Shown here piece by piece: positions 36,348 to 45,237 of a stretch of DNA of 64,000 bases. The number at the start of each line of letters is the position of its first letter. Position 1 is the stretch's first letter. The notes beneath the pieces were generated by a model. It searched no databases. It was not told the DNA's origin and saw nothing but the letters and a program-made list of their open reading frames with translations. A program made the position numbers and the translations under genes. The DNA comes from Prevotella sp. DNF00663 (GTDB lineage Bacteria > Bacteroidota > Bacteroidia > Bacteroidales > Bacteroidaceae): positions 1 through 64,000 of the forward strand of contig NZ_KQ960659.1 of assembly GCF_001553265.1 (NCBI RefSeq). The letters run 5' to 3'.

Positions 36348-38345
36348 ATGAAATTAAGAACATTCGGTGTATCGCTTTTGCTATTGATGAGCGTCGGTAT
36401 CCGGGCAGCATGGGCGGGAAATGTCGACCATGTCACCGAAGAGGTATTTCAAGAGCTCAATCTTGACTATCCCGGACTGGAGAAAGTAAAGGCATACTAT
36501 CAAAAGAAGAATATGAAAGGAGCGGCTAAAGAACTGCTCAAATACTATCGGTCGCGCCAAGGGATAACCGATCCCGACATAGATTTATCCAAAATAAAGC
36601 TCAGCGACAAGGAACGTAAATGGGCGCAGGAAGCACTCGACCATACTTTCTATGTACACGATGGATACCAACCTTCATTTAATTATGGTAAGGATATTAA
36701 CTGGCAATACTGGCCGGTAAAAGACAATGAGCTGAGATGGCAGTTGCATCGGCACAAATGGTTCACTCCTATGGGCAAAGCATATCAGACCACTCGCAAC
36801 GTGAACTATGCCAAAGAGTGGGCTCTCCAGTATGCCGACTGGATTGCAAAAAATCCACTTCTAAATATTCAGAAGAAAGTGTACGAGGACAATATCAAAC
36901 TCTCAGACCAACAAAAGGAAAACGTTCGGTTTGCATGGCGTCCTCTGGAGGTGAGCCATAGACTGCAAGACCAGATACACCAGTTTGTACTTTTCCTCAA
37001 CTCACCGGCTTTCACACCCGAATTTCTGACCTTGTTCCTCGACAATTATCACCGACATGCCGTGCACATCACGCGCAACTATTCGGGACGGGGAAACCAT
37101 TTGCTCTTCGAAGCACAACGCATCTTCTTTGCAGGAACATTCTTCCCAGAATTCAAAGAGGCCAAGCGGTGGCAGACAGAGGGCATAGACATACTGAACA
37201 AAGAAATACATATGCAGGTGTACGACGACGGTGGACAGTTCGAGTTAGACCCCCATTATCATTTGGCATGTATCAATATCTTCTGCCGTGCCATCGAAAT
37301 AGCACAAGCAAATCATCTGCAACAGGTCATCCCACAATCATATATAGACACTGTGGAAAAGATGATTGAGATGTATAGTAACATCTGTTTCCCCGATTAC
37401 TCGAACCCGTGCTTCAGCGATGCCAAACTTACAAACTACAAAGAAGTCATCAAAGACTACCGAGCATGGGCAAAACTGTTCCCCAAAAACAAACAGATAG
37501 CTTACTTCGCTTCGGAGGGAAAGAAAGGCGAACTGCCACCCTATCTCTCGAAAGGATTCCTCAAATCGGGCTTCTTCGTATTCAGAAACAGCTGGAAACA
37601 GGATGCCACAGTGATGGTTGTCAAAGCCGGACCGAAGGGAGAATGGCATTGTCAGCCCGACAATGGCACATTTGATATATGGTATAACGGGCGAAATCTC
37701 TTCCCCGATAGCGGCTCTTACATCTACGCCGGCGACAGTATTGTGCAAAAACAACGCGACTGGTTCCGCCAAACGGCCGTTCACAACACGTTGACACTGA
37801 ACAACCAAAACCTAGAAACTACCCAATCGAAGACCATATTGTGGCAACCCGACGGACAAATACAGACACTCGTAACAGAGAATCCCAGCTACAAAGACCT
37901 ACGGCATAGGCGCACGGTGTTCTTCGTAGATCAGACTTACTTTGTAATAGTAGACGAAGCACTGGGTAAAGCAAGGGGAATGATAGACGTACACTTCCTC
38001 CCCGGCGATGGCAAACTGGCTGTCGATGAGGCTCAACACCGCGTAGCCACCTGCTATGATGGCCGGAGCAACATGGTGATACAGGCTATTGGCTCACAAC
38101 CTTTCAAAACAATTCAAGAAGAAGGTTGGTACTCGCTGGCCTACAGACATAAGACAGCACGCCCCGCTATCAGCTTCAGAACAGAGAAACAGAGTGATGC
38201 TCCCGTGCGCTTCGTGACGCTCGTATATCCTTGTCAAGAACAAGGAGCAGTGAAATCTTTCAAAGCCGACATCGTGGAAGCGAGCGAGAAATCACTCAAA
38301 ATCAATATCAATATTGACGGAAAGAAACGTCAACTCCAGTGGTAA
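36348..38345 (+). CDS. Heparinase II/III-type lyase, PL12 family, periplasmic
   Basis: 665 residues. Signal MKLRTFGVSLLLLMSVGIRAAWA without a lipobox, so soluble periplasmic. The toroid carries LNLDYPGLEKVK, RGNHLLFEAQ (candidate catalytic Asn) and ELDPHYHLA (Tyr), and the beta-sandwich carries WHCQPDNGTFDIWYNGRNLFPDSG (His). Clearly paralogous to the lipidated enzyme at 29877-32018. Different localisation suggests a division of labour between surface and periplasm. It reads divergently from the rest of the PUL and precedes the GH88 gene by 25 bp. Confidence 0.92.
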   Translation: MKLRTFGVSLLLLMSVGIRAAWAGNVDHVTEEVFQELNLDYPGLEKVKAYYQKKNMKGAAKELLKYYRSRQGITDPDIDLSKIKLSDKERKWAQEALDHTFYVHDGYQPSFNYGKDINWQYWPVKDNELRWQLHRHKWFTPMGKAYQTTRNVNYAKEWALQYADWIAKNPLLNIQKKVYEDNIKLSDQQKENVRFAWRPLEVSHRLQDQIHQFVLFLNSPAFTPEFLTLFLDNYHRHAVHITRNYSGRGNHLLFEAQRIFFAGTFFPEFKEAKRWQTEGIDILNKEIHMQVYDDGGQFELDPHYHLACINIFCRAIEIAQANHLQQVIPQSYIDTVEKMIEMYSNICFPDYSNPCFSDAKLTNYKEVIKDYRAWAKLFPKNKQIAYFASEGKKGELPPYLSKGFLKSGFFVFRNSWKQDATVMVVKAGPKGEWHCQPDNGTFDIWYNGRNLFPDSGSYIYAGDSIVQKQRDWFRQTAVHNTLTLNNQNLETTQSKTILWQPDGQIQTLVTENPSYKDLRHRRTVFFVDQTYFVIVDEALGKARGMIDVHFLPGDGKLAVDEAQHRVATCYDGRSNMVIQAIGSQPFKTIQEEGWYSLAYRHKTARPAISFRTEKQSDAPVRFVTLVYPCQEQGAVKSFKADIVEASEKSLKININIDGKKRQLQW

Positions 38346-38370
38346 ACAGCTTAAAAAACTCTTATTCATC

Positions 38371-39624
38371 ATGAAACTACAAATTATATCGGCTTGCTTA
38401 TTAGTATCAACTTACTCGATAGGTGCCAATAAACAAAACGAAAAATGGGTGGACAATGCTCTACGCACCGCCACCCATCAGTTACTATACACCGCAAAAA
38501 CGATTCACACACCTAACACGATGCCCCGTTCGTCGTGGCGTAGATACGACATAGCTTTCCTTGAGAAGCAGATGGAAGCAGACAGCACAGCCTTTGCTCG
38601 TGAACTAGTGAAACAGACTCCGACCGAAAAAGTGGGCACTTTACGCACTTGCGACATCTACGATTGGACCAGCGGATTCTATCCCGGCTCGCTATGGTAT
38701 GCTTACGAGTTGACCCAAAATGGCAAGTTGAAAACCCAAGCGGAACGATTCACCACCATGCTCAACCCCATACGCCACTACACCCAAACCCACGACATAG
38801 GCTTCATGATAAACTGTAGTTATGGCAATGCGCTGAGATTGACCCACAACGACACCATCAAAGCCGTCATCATAGAGACGGCCGACAACCTCTGTAAGCG
38901 TTTCGACCCACGCATAGGATGCATCCGCTCATGGGATTTCGGTACATGGAACTTCCCCGTCATCATCGATAACATGATGAATCTAGACCTGCTGTTCAAC
39001 GCAAGTAAGCTCACCGGCAACAACAAATACCGCGACATAGCCATCAAGCATGCACTTACGACTATCAAACATCACTTCCGTCCGGATTTCACCTCGTTCC
39101 ATGTGGTAAGCTACAATGCCGACGGTAGCGTGGAGAAACAATGTACATTCCAAGGCAAAGCCGACAACTCGGCATGGGCTAGAGGACAAGCATGGGGCGT
39201 ATATGGCTATACAGCTTGCTACAGAGAAACGCGCAACAACGTGTTTTTAAAGCAAGCCGTGAACATAGCCGACATGATTATGCAGCGCGTAAAGACCTCT
39301 GACAACATCCCATATTGGGACTACGACGCTCCGACCTTGCCCAATACACCGCGCGATGTATCGGCAGCTGCCATCACAGCGTCAGCTCTCATAGAACTCA
39401 GCAGGCTGGCACCAACAGGCAAAAAATATTTGGACTACGCCCAAAAGATTCTGCGCAATCTGTCGTCTCCGCAATATTTAGCTGCTAAAGGTACCAACAA
39501 CGGCTTTATCCTCATGCACTCCGTAGGGTCACTGCCCAACGGTTCGGAAATCGACACACCTATCAACTACGCCGATTACTACTATCTAGAAGCTTTAAAG
39601 CGCTACATCGATATTAAGAAATAA
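38371..39624 (+). CDS. GH88 unsaturated glucuronyl hydrolase
   Basis: 417 residues from ATG 38371 (MKLQIISACLLVSTYSIGAN signal); an upstream in-frame start overlaps the lyase gene and lacks a signal. CDIYDWTSGFYPGSLWYAY with Asp98 and WNFPVIIDNMMNLDLL with Asp200 match the two catalytic aspartate regions of GH88. The enzyme hydrates and removes the unsaturated uronic acid left at the non-reducing end by the lyases, releasing the amino sugar. This ties the locus to a uronic-acid polymer. Last gene of the plus-strand unit, followed by a strong hairpin. Confidence 0.94.
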   Translation: MKLQIISACLLVSTYSIGANKQNEKWVDNALRTATHQLLYTAKTIHTPNTMPRSSWRRYDIAFLEKQMEADSTAFARELVKQTPTEKVGTLRTCDIYDWTSGFYPGSLWYAYELTQNGKLKTQAERFTTMLNPIRHYTQTHDIGFMINCSYGNALRLTHNDTIKAVIIETADNLCKRFDPRIGCIRSWDFGTWNFPVIIDNMMNLDLLFNASKLTGNNKYRDIAIKHALTTIKHHFRPDFTSFHVVSYNADGSVEKQCTFQGKADNSAWARGQAWGVYGYTACYRETRNNVFLKQAVNIADMIMQRVKTSDNIPYWDYDAPTLPNTPRDVSAAAITASALIELSRLAPTGKKYLDYAQKILRNLSSPQYLAAKGTNNGFILMHSVGSLPNGSEIDTPINYADYYYLEALKRYIDIKK

Positions 39625-39641
39625 CAACCGCTCTTTAATCA

Positions 39642-39682
39642 TACAGGGGGAGTGAGAGGATAATCCTCCTACTCCCCCTGTA
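39642..39682. terminator. Bidirectional terminator between GH88 and a broken lipoprotein gene
   Basis: TACAGGGGGAGT (39642-39653) pairs with ACTCCCCCTGTA (39671-39682), with a partly paired inner part. It separates convergent transcription. Confidence 0.8.
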
Positions 39683-39684
39683 CT

Positions 39685-40591
39685 TTATATGGTGGTATTG
39701 CACTTATTTGAGATGTATCCGGCCGCAGTAAGTTCACGCATCTCTTGTTCAGTCGGCATGCGATACTTTCCCTTTGTTGCCCAATAAGCCACATCGCCAT
39801 ACTTAGCTTGACCGAAATCTTTTGTCTCTTGAGTGCAAGCACGATCCAAATACATCTTACCACTTATTGCTCCCGAAGCTTTCGTAGCGTAGTTATCATC
39901 TCCCCACGTGAGTGATTTCTCTCCTACTACGCCCCAATTGAAGTGGTCGTGCATCTTATTGCCTGTCTCGTCAACAGGTTCCAACTGTTCGGTATTCTTA
40001 AGAGTAATCTTATCGGGATACACTATTTTATAGTTATAAAATTGCCATTGTTCCTCAGCCAATCCCCATGAGTCATCATAATACATCAAATTACCCACTC
40101 CCCATTTCTTGCCCTTCCAAACTCAGATTCAACACCTTATCAGCCTGCATCACACTTCCTCCATTAGGATAAGGATAAGACAATGCTATCCAATCGTGCT
40201 CGTTACAACTTCCCATCCCTCTAAGTGCAACCTTGCGACCTTGAGTATCTGTAGATTCACCATCTAGATTAATGACCGCAAGAGCTCTACTGAAAACAGC
40301 CGAGGAAGTAATATTATAAGCAAGCACCTTATCGGTTTTGACCCACAGACATTCAATGCCGTCAGCTTTCTCTGTAAGAAGTGTACGGGAAAGTGCCTTG
40401 GTCGTAGGCGTAGGAGCATCTAGCGTATCACGCTCTACCGTTATGGTGAGTTCACGCTCCACTACCGTTGGCTGAGGAGTTGGTGGTGTAGGAACATCCG
40501 GCTCAACACCTTCACTCCCACCACAACTAGATAAGATAACGACCACAAAGGCCATCATCAATCTTTTCAAACTGAATTTAGAATCTTTCAT
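39685..40591 (-). pseudogene. Lipoprotein gene with frameshift and 3' truncation
   Basis: Frame one (40591 or 40618 to stop at 40091) gives a lipoprotein, MKDSKFSLKRLMMAFVVVILSSC, a Pro/Thr linker and a fimbrillin-like beta domain ending LNLSLEGQ. Frame two then continues as NLMYYDDSWGLAEEQWQF down to 39685 without its own plausible start. A single extra base near 40098-40112 would rejoin them. Frame two stops just after YWATKGKYRMPTEQEMREL, which resembles the beginning of a Fibrobacter-paralogous (FISUMP) domain that is normally much longer. So both a frameshift and a lost C-terminus are seen. A sequencing error could explain the first but not the second. Confidence 0.7.
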
Positions 40592-40621
40592 CTTTCTATA
40601 ATACATTGCGATTACCAAAGT

Positions 40622-40822
40622 TTAATCGAAGATGGAACTGTGTTTTAAGCCATCTTCACTTTCCTGTGTAAAATCAGTTACCTTATTAAAGTCACTTGTT
40701 TCCACATACCCGTTTGGGCGGGACACACCTTTGACCGACGGAGTAGAACCCGCCAATAGCTGAAAATCTAAGCAAAGCTCCAAGATTTCCATCTCAGGCT
40801 TCACATAACATCTCCGTTCCAT
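40622..40822 (-). CDS. Small LLAGS-type protein, unknown function
   Basis: 66 residues: MERRCYVKPEMEILELCLDF, then QLLAGSTPSVKG and a polar tail. Many short Bacteroidales proteins share the scheme Y-x-x-P, acidic beta strand, LLAGS/LLAAS, polar tail, and they often precede fimbrillin- or FISUMP-type lipoprotein genes, as here. Their function is not established as far as I know. A -7 element lies 12 bp upstream of the ATG. Confidence 0.65.
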   Translation of the reverse strand: MERRCYVKPEMEILELCLDFQLLAGSTPSVKGVSRPNGYVETSDFNKVTDFTQESEDGLKHSSIFD

Positions 40823-40833
40823 AATAGTGATTA

Positions 40834-40841
40834 CAAAACTA
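40834..40841 (-). promoter_or_regulatory. -7 element for the small LLAGS protein gene
   Basis: Minus-strand TAGTTTTG fits TAnnTTTG. No clear -33 element is present. The next 400 bp (40860-41260) are AT-rich with no gene seen. Confidence 0.4.
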
Positions 40842-41259
40842 TCTAAATTAGATTATTTATCCTTTAGTTATCAGTCTCTTATAGTTTGCGAAAGCACAAC
40901 TCTCCATGACATTCGTGTTATCATCTGATTTATGTTACAATAATTATGAAATTTTCCCATTATATGCAACATTTATACATACTATTTTATATTATTTTAA
41001 ACATAACGTATATTTTTTTACCTGCTTAACTCTTGTTTTATTTATACTAAAGTATAATGGTTGAATGGCCATTACACATAAATATTAAATAGATATAAAA
41101 TATCTCATAAAGATAACGATTGCAAAAACAGATAAAAACAAAAAAAAGAAGATAAGTCTTGCACTTTATTTCTAAAACGATACTAATTTATCTTTACGCG
41201 TTCACGCAAAGACTTACGAGCTAAAATGATTCCACTATTCACTTTTTAGTATCAACTTC

Positions 41260-41405
41260 ACACGCCAAACTCCACCTCTCAACTCTATGCAACCACTTAG
41301 CAACATCACTGTCTAGGCTTTTCAGCATTACTGCAGAGCCTAAACAGAAATGCTGCTATCACCTTGCAGCGCCCTCACCTCGCCCCTTTTCCAAGAAGAG
41401 ATGGG
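41260..41405. repeat. Composite repeat, locus D, including 22-bp array
   Basis: A CTCCACCTCTCAACTC stretch (about 41269-41285) precedes 22-bp units at 41299-41320, 41321-41342 and 41343-41364 and a partial unit at 41365. After these comes a CCTC-rich/AGAGATGGG module (41371-41405). This sits in the 780-bp gap between the LLAGS gene and the porin. Confidence 0.65.
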
Positions 41406-41553
41406 ACATATTAAGTTTCCAAGTAAATTAGAATAAAGCACATATTCTTGAGAGTAAAGCTGACAAGCCTGCTTTCTTCCTCAAAAAACAATATCTAGTA
41501 ACACATCTTACATCTCATCCTCAATAAGCACAAACGAGATAACGGCACAAAAA

Positions 41554-41582
41554 AAGAGGGTAAGTTTGAAACTTACCCTCTT
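41554..41582 (-). terminator. Terminator of the OmpA-family gene
   Basis: Perfect 14-bp stem (41554-41567 with 41569-41582) around a single central base, 22 bp after the stop, followed on the minus strand by a run of T. Confidence 0.85.
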
Positions 41583-41604
41583 ATATATGAATCGTAATTC
41601 TAGA

Positions 41605-42750
41605 TTATTCAGCAACCTGAACAGTAGCACGACGGTTGTAAGAAACTGGTGAAAGTTCGTTTACACCACCCTTACCAGTAGTCTGGATCTTATCACGATC
41701 AACACCCATGTTAACAAGTGCATCAGCAACAGTGTTAGCACGACGCTCAGACAGAGTCTGGTTGAATGCTGGAGTACCAGTCTTGCTATCAGCATAACCT
41801 GTAACAAGGAGGTTAGTGTTGTTGTCCTTAGCATACTTAGCCAAAGCCTCAACGTTAACGAGATCCTTCTTAGAAGCTACTACGCTCTTACCAATGTTGA
41901 AGAATACAGATACAGGAGTTGTAACATATTCCTTAACAGACTTGCTCTCAACAGGCTTCTGGTTAGCCAACATATCCTTCAAACGAGCGATCTCTGCATT
42001 AGCATCGTTGAGCTGAGCATTGAGAGCATCGATCTGAGACTGTGAAAGAGCCTTGATAGCGTCAACATCTGGAGTCTTATCCCAAGATGCTTTACCCAAG
42101 TTGAAAGTCAAACCAACTTCACCATAAAGGTTGTTGTCGCGATTGTCCCAACCACGATGGCGAGCTAATTTACCAGCCTTACCATCCATATCACTGCTCA
42201 TGCTGTTCCAACCAAGTTCAACGTTAAGAGCGACTTTCTTACCTACATAGAACTGATTCAAGATACCTGCACTGAAGCCCATAGCGTATTTGTTGTAAGT
42301 CATAGAGCGACCTACAGCCAAACCTGCGAATGGAACGAAGTTCCAAACACGGCTAGGATTGTAACCACAAAGCATGTTGCTCAAGTTGAACATAACCTGC
42401 TCGTTAGCCAACCAATACTTGTTACCGTTACCAGCATTGTCAGCATCAGTTACAGTCTTACCCCAAATACCCTGTACTTTAGTACGAAGACCGAGACCGG
42501 GAGTAAACCACTTACCGAGTGCTACAGAGACACCGGGATTAGAACGGAACTTCTTGATTGGGCTATTGCTCAAATTCAAGCCATGTTCTTCCTGAGAATA
42601 CCAAGCATTCCAATCAGCACCTACTTGGATGAACCAATTGCTCCAGAATGAATTTGTAGCTACACTGTACTTTTCAACAGGATCAGCGTCCTGTGCCATT
42701 GTAGCCATTGATAAACCGGCGAAAGCCAGTACCATGAATAACTTTTTCAT
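41605..42750 (-). CDS. OmpA-family outer membrane protein
   Basis: 381 residues. Signal MKKLFMVLAFAGLSMATMAQ. Residues 25-220 form an eight-strand barrel type region with many aromatic turns. A short coiled segment follows (SQIDALNAQLNDANAEIARL), then the peptidoglycan-binding OmpA domain at about 265-381 (VFFNIGKSVV, TGYADSKTGTPAFNQTLSERRANTV). It links outer membrane and cell wall and is likely abundant: codon use is noticeably even and it has a strong terminator and its own promoter. Confidence 0.94.
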   Translation of the reverse strand: MKKLFMVLAFAGLSMATMAQDADPVEKYSVATNSFWSNWFIQVGADWNAWYSQEEHGLNLSNSPIKKFRSNPGVSVALGKWFTPGLGLRTKVQGIWGKTVTDADNAGNGNKYWLANEQVMFNLSNMLCGYNPSRVWNFVPFAGLAVGRSMTYNKYAMGFSAGILNQFYVGKKVALNVELGWNSMSSDMDGKAGKLARHRGWDNRDNNLYGEVGLTFNLGKASWDKTPDVDAIKALSQSQIDALNAQLNDANAEIARLKDMLANQKPVESKSVKEYVTTPVSVFFNIGKSVVASKKDLVNVEALAKYAKDNNTNLLVTGYADSKTGTPAFNQTLSERRANTVADALVNMGVDRDKIQTTGKGGVNELSPVSYNRRATVQVAE

Positions 42751-42829
42751 AATCTATTACTATTTATAATCAAAAAATATTGCTCTCTAACATGATTCCT
42801 CATACTATCGCTAGCTGATAATCTAGGAG

Positions 42830-42837
42830 CAAAGTTA
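42830..42837 (-). promoter_or_regulatory. -7 element of the OmpA-family gene
   Basis: Minus-strand TAACTTTG, leader about 70 nt. A TTTG lies 15-16 bp upstream, closer than consensus. Confidence 0.5.
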
Positions 42838-42936
42838 ATAATTAATTCCAAACAAAGAATGTTTTTATTAAGAAAAAATGATAAAAGCCACTTATTTTAT
42901 TGATTTAACGCAATTTTTTGATAGTTTTTTATCTTT

Positions 42937-44748
42937 TCACTTCAATAGAAGTTCTATTTCACTTTGTTTCAATATACAAAGTACATTTTTGCCATCAGGT
43001 GTATAACTGGCATTCTGACAAGCGAAAAGGTTGTTAACAACGCTTTCCATCTCGTCGTTACTCAGTACTTGTCCATAGGGTATCGCTGCCTTTCGAGCCA
43101 TCACCAAAGCCAACACTTCATGAAGGTCGGTTCGCATATCAATAGGTTTTTCCATGGCAGCTACTACCATTTCTTTTAATAATATAGTTATATCGACACC
43201 TTCCAACTCTGCTGGAATGGCATTAACTGCATAGCTATTACCACCTAACGCGGAGAGTTCAAAGCCCATACCATCCAAATCATCCTGAATCTTATCTAAT
43301 GTAAGGCTCTCCACTGTCGACAACTGAACCGTCTGCGGGAACAAAACCTTCTGCGAGAGAGCATGACGAGTCTGTAATTGGCGCATGTATTGCTCGAAAA
43401 GAATACGTATGTGTGCCCGATATTGGTCGATAATCATCAGACCTGACTTGACAGCTGTCATGATATACTTGCCTTTATATTGATAATGTATAGGCGACTT
43501 TTCGGCCATTACATTATCATTTGACGATTCCATGGTCGCTTCTTCAGATTGTTGGGAAGCAAACACGTCTTCCTCATGAGGCTGTGATAATCCTTGATAC
43601 AAGTCTTCCCACTGGCTAGGAGTCGTAATAGACTTCTCTGTTTTAAACGGATTATAGTTGGGATTGTATTGCACTTTCGGCACTTCCACTTGATGATTCT
43701 GCGTGAATACGGGAATATCGGGACGCCCTTCGGTATCAAAATCAATAGCAGGAATATCGTTGAACATCCCTACAGATTCTTTTACGGCAGCCATTAGAAT
43801 CTGCCAAATAGGCTGTTCGTTCTCGAATTTGATTTCAGTCTTCGTAGGATGGATGTTCACATCAATATCTTCGGGGTTCACTTGGAAGTATATGAAGTAA
43901 GGTACTTGCTCTCCCATGGGAACCAATCTCTCAAAGGCTGTTTGCACAGCTTTAGCAAAATACGGATGTTTCATGTAACGACCGTTGACAAAGAAATACT
44001 GGTAGACACCTTTCTTACGGGCAGATTCCGGTTTACCCACGAATCCATGAATATCGCACATGCTCGTTTCGACATCCACTGGCAACAAATCTTGATTGAG
44101 ACGTTTACCAAAAACATCGACTATTCGCTGTTTGAGACTTCCTCGCCGTAGGTTAAATACTTCTGAATCGTTGCTATGTAACGTGAAAGCTACATCGGGA
44201 TAAACTAATACGATGCGCTCGAAAGCAGCAATAATATGATTGAGTTCGGTGGAATTTGACTTCAAGAACTTTCTTCTCGCAGGCACGTTGAAGAATAGGT
44301 TCTCCACTTTGAAGTTGCTGCCTACCGCACATGAACATGCTTCCTGATTGGTAAACTTACCCGCAGAGATGGTCAATGACGTTCCAAGTTCATCATCCGG
44401 CCGACGTGTCTTCAATTCTATCTGAGCCACAGCAGCAATAGAAGCCAGTGCCTCTCCCCTAAATCCCATCGTATGTAGCGCAAAGAGGTCATCGGCTTTA
44501 CGAATTTTAGAGGTCGCATGCCGCTCGAACGAGAGTCTGGCATCGGTCTCCGACATTCCTTTCCCATCGTCTATCACCTGAATAGAGGTGCGACCGGCAT
44601 CCACCACAATGACATGTATATTCTTAGCACCGGCATCCACAGCATTCTCCACCAACTCTTTGATGACGCTGGCTGGACGCTGTATCACCTCGCCGGCAGC
44701 TATCTGATTGGCCACCGAATCCGGTAGAAGTTGTATAATGTCGCTCAT
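42937..44748 (-). CDS. mutL: DNA mismatch repair protein MutL
   Basis: 603 residues. The N-terminal GHKL ATPase has [22 protein letters not shown] and [14 protein letters not shown], followed by the transducer domain. In the C-terminal domain the usual endonuclease motif DQHAxxExxxxE reads [12 protein letters not shown], lacking the His and the first Glu, and the CPHGRP-type motif is absent (ASYTPDGKN instead). So nicking activity is doubtful. MutL couples MutS recognition to repair. It is separated from the upstream small membrane protein by 200 bp with a large imperfect dyad. Confidence 0.95.
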   Translation of the reverse strand: MSDIIQLLPDSVANQIAAGEVIQRPASVIKELVENAVDAGAKNIHVIVVDAGRTSIQVIDDGKGMSETDARLSFERHATSKIRKADDLFALHTMGFRGEALASIAAVAQIELKTRRPDDELGTSLTISAGKFTNQEACSCAVGSNFKVENLFFNVPARRKFLKSNSTELNHIIAAFERIVLVYPDVAFTLHSNDSEVFNLRRGSLKQRIVDVFGKRLNQDLLPVDVETSMCDIHGFVGKPESARKKGVYQYFFVNGRYMKHPYFAKAVQTAFERLVPMGEQVPYFIYFQVNPEDIDVNIHPTKTEIKFENEQPIWQILMAAVKESVGMFNDIPAIDFDTEGRPDIPVFTQNHQVEVPKVQYNPNYNPFKTEKSITTPSQWEDLYQGLSQPHEEDVFASQQSEEATMESSNDNVMAEKSPIHYQYKGKYIMTAVKSGLMIIDQYRAHIRILFEQYMRQLQTRHALSQKVLFPQTVQLSTVESLTLDKIQDDLDGMGFELSALGGNSYAVNAIPAELEGVDITILLKEMVVAAMEKPIDMRTDLHEVLALVMARKAAIPYGQVLSNDEMESVVNNLFACQNASYTPDGKNVLCILKQSEIELLLK

Positions 44749-44795
44749 ATATGTTCTTTCTTTTAGTCTATTACTTTAGTTTCGTTAGTTAATGT

Positions 44796-44859
44796 ATGGA
44801 CAGAAATTAGTAGAAGTTAAAGCCTATTTAAGGCTTGAAGTTAACAGACATATGTCCAT
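44796..44859. repeat. Imperfect nested dyad upstream of mutL
   Basis: ATGGACA (44796-44802) and TGTCCAT (44853-44859) enclose AAGCCT-ATTTA-AGGCTT (44820-44836), with almost the same centre. It could be an operator or a leader hairpin for mutL. Confidence 0.45.
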
Positions 44860-44949
44860 TTACTCCTTTTTATGATTCCAATGTCTTGATAACATTTAAC
44901 TCCCGATAACTCCTAAGTTGAGCATTCATGCGAAACGTACATTCTATTA

Positions 44950-45237
44950 TTATATAAGGTATACCCATAGCAGCACCAAGAGTAGTATCAATATCACCAA
45001 CAATCCAAAAATTAATGTATTCTCTTGCATCAGCCTGCGCTGTCTACGCCGCTGTACACGAGGCGTTGCTTGTTGAAAAGCCTGTCGTATCGTTTCTGAA
45101 GAATAGCCTTCTTCTTTTTCTATCCCCAATTCACGCTTGGCTCGTTGTTCTATCTCTGCGAGTCGTTCGCTGCGTTCATCCACATATATCATCTCATGAT
45201 GGAAACCGCGTGGCTTGGGTTGTTTGAAGAAACTCAT
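44950..45237 (-). CDS. Small tail-anchored membrane protein, unknown
   Basis: 95 residues: a polar, charged N-terminal part (MSFFKQPKPRGFHHEMIYVD), an Arg-rich stretch (TPRVQRRRQRRLM) and one strongly hydrophobic C-terminal segment (LIFGLLVILILLLVLLWVYL). Topology suggests a cytoplasmic protein anchored by its tail. Its ATG overlaps the OstA-like stop (ATGA), so it is translationally coupled to an envelope-assembly gene. No named family is recognised. Confidence 0.8.
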   Translation of the reverse strand: MSFFKQPKPRGFHHEMIYVDERSERLAEIEQRAKRELGIEKEEGYSSETIRQAFQQATPRVQRRRQRRLMQENTLIFGLLVILILLLVLLWVYLI

